Assembly (NCBI GenBank): GCA_019689615.1
Contig: JADGHD010000355.1
Span: 1-5,669, forward strand
Source: Frankia sp.
Lineage (GTDB): Bacteria; Actinomycetota; Actinomycetes; Frankiales; Frankiaceae
Direction: 5' to 3'
Length of the DNA: 5,669 nucleotides
Under the pieces are notes generated by a model. That model saw nothing but the letters and a program-made list of their open reading frames with translations, was not told where the DNA came from and ran no database searches. This document shows, one piece after another, positions 5,413 to 5,669 of this stretch (position 1 is its first letter; every line of letters begins with the position of its first letter). The translations under genes were made by a program, and so were the position numbers.

Positions 5413-5669
5413 GTGAGCATCGCCGAGCTGGTGACGGACGGGCCGCTGCTGCTGGCGATGCCGGTGGCCGCCGCGGCCGGCGTGCTGTCGTTCTTCTCCC
5501 CGTGCGTGCTGCCGCTGGTGCCGGGCTACCTGTCCTACGTCACCGGCCTGTCCGGCGCCGACCTGGCCGGCGAGGAGCCGGTCCTGGTGGCGGCCGGCGC
5601 GACCGTGAGCGCCGCCGCGGTGGCCGCCGCGGCCGGGACGGCGTCGGTGTCGGCGTCGTCGTCGACGAC
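5413..5669 (+). CDS. ccdA: Cytochrome c biogenesis protein CcdA, 5' part
   Basis: The first 85 codons of a DsbD/CcdA-family membrane protein, cut by the window end. The protein carries reducing equivalents from cytoplasmic thioredoxin across the membrane to extracytoplasmic thioredoxins. The GTG at 5413 follows GAGGGAG (5399-5405) with a 7-nt gap. A first membrane segment covers about residues 11-45 and contains the hallmark SFFSPCVLPLVPGYLSYVTGLSG, with Cys31 as the first of the two transmembrane redox cysteines; the second would be beyond the window. After ADLAGEEP the sequence becomes an Ala/Val/Ser/Thr-rich run up to the edge, where the second helix would normally be approaching, suggesting an enlarged first loop. 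The position directly behind the TlpA-like gene matches the System II maturation operon, so ResB and CcsA genes are expected next. Confidence 0.93.
   Translation, partial: MSIAELVTDGPLLLAMPVAAAAGVLSFFSPCVLPLVPGYLSYVTGLSGADLAGEEPVLVAAGATVSAAAVAAAAGTASVSASSST

Noticed and set aside
3522..5420. Long open frames on both strands overlapping the SDR and tlpA (3554-5416 on +, 3522-5420 on -)
   Set aside because: The products are low-complexity Arg/Gly/Pro strings with no motifs, while the SDR and TlpA frames carry complete catalytic motifs.
1..5669. Defence, mobile or CRISPR-type system in the window
   Set aside because: No transposase, integrase, toxin, nuclease, spaced direct repeats or tRNA-like structure was seen. 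All recognised genes are ordinary metabolic, redox or envelope genes.

Overview
The window is a piece of a very GC-rich actinobacterial chromosome. Codon third positions are almost all G or C, GTG starts are common, and most intergenic spacers contain GC-only hairpins without U-tracts. The gene order hemL, histidine phosphatase, TlpA-type thioredoxin, ccdA matches, from memory, the conserved haem / cytochrome c maturation block of Actinobacteria (the Rv0524-Rv0527 region of Mycobacterium tuberculosis). The extreme GC content and the Ala-rich low-complexity tails suggest a Frankia-like organism. That genus call is inference; no phylogenetic comparison was possible.

Layout, all genes on the + strand. 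Positions 1-268 hold no convincing gene. They contain a 14-bp GC hairpin (38-72), probably the terminator of an upstream gene, and a perfect 9-bp inverted repeat (175-195), which looks like an operator. A secreted, C-terminally anchored DUF4397 protein follows (269-1240), then a hairpin-rich spacer (1241-1423). Next come hemL (1424-2800) and a histidine-phosphatase-family gene that overlaps the hemL stop by one base (2800-3447). After a 245-bp spacer with hairpins lies a monocistronic-looking SDR oxidoreductase with a strong Shine-Dalgarno sequence (3693-4529). A 174-bp spacer contains hairpins, a possible -10 box and a second inverted repeat. The window then has a TlpA/ResA-like lipoprotein thioredoxin (4704-5318) and the 5' end of ccdA (5413 to the window end).

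How the genes fit together: HemL makes 5-aminolevulinate, the tetrapyrrole precursor. CcdA passes electrons across the membrane to an extracytoplasmic thioredoxin such as the TlpA/ResA protein here, which reduces apocytochrome c haem-binding cysteines in System II cytochrome c biogenesis. The usual downstream partners (ResB and CcsA) would lie just outside the window. The phosphatase is a constant neighbour of unknown substrate. The SDR looks like an insertion into this block. The DUF4397 protein has no evident link to it.

No mobile element, CRISPR array, tRNA or rRNA was seen. I found no evidence of an undescribed multi-gene system. The least explained signals are the two CTACG/CGTAG inverted repeats, the SDR interruption, and the low-complexity extensions in HemL and CcdA.
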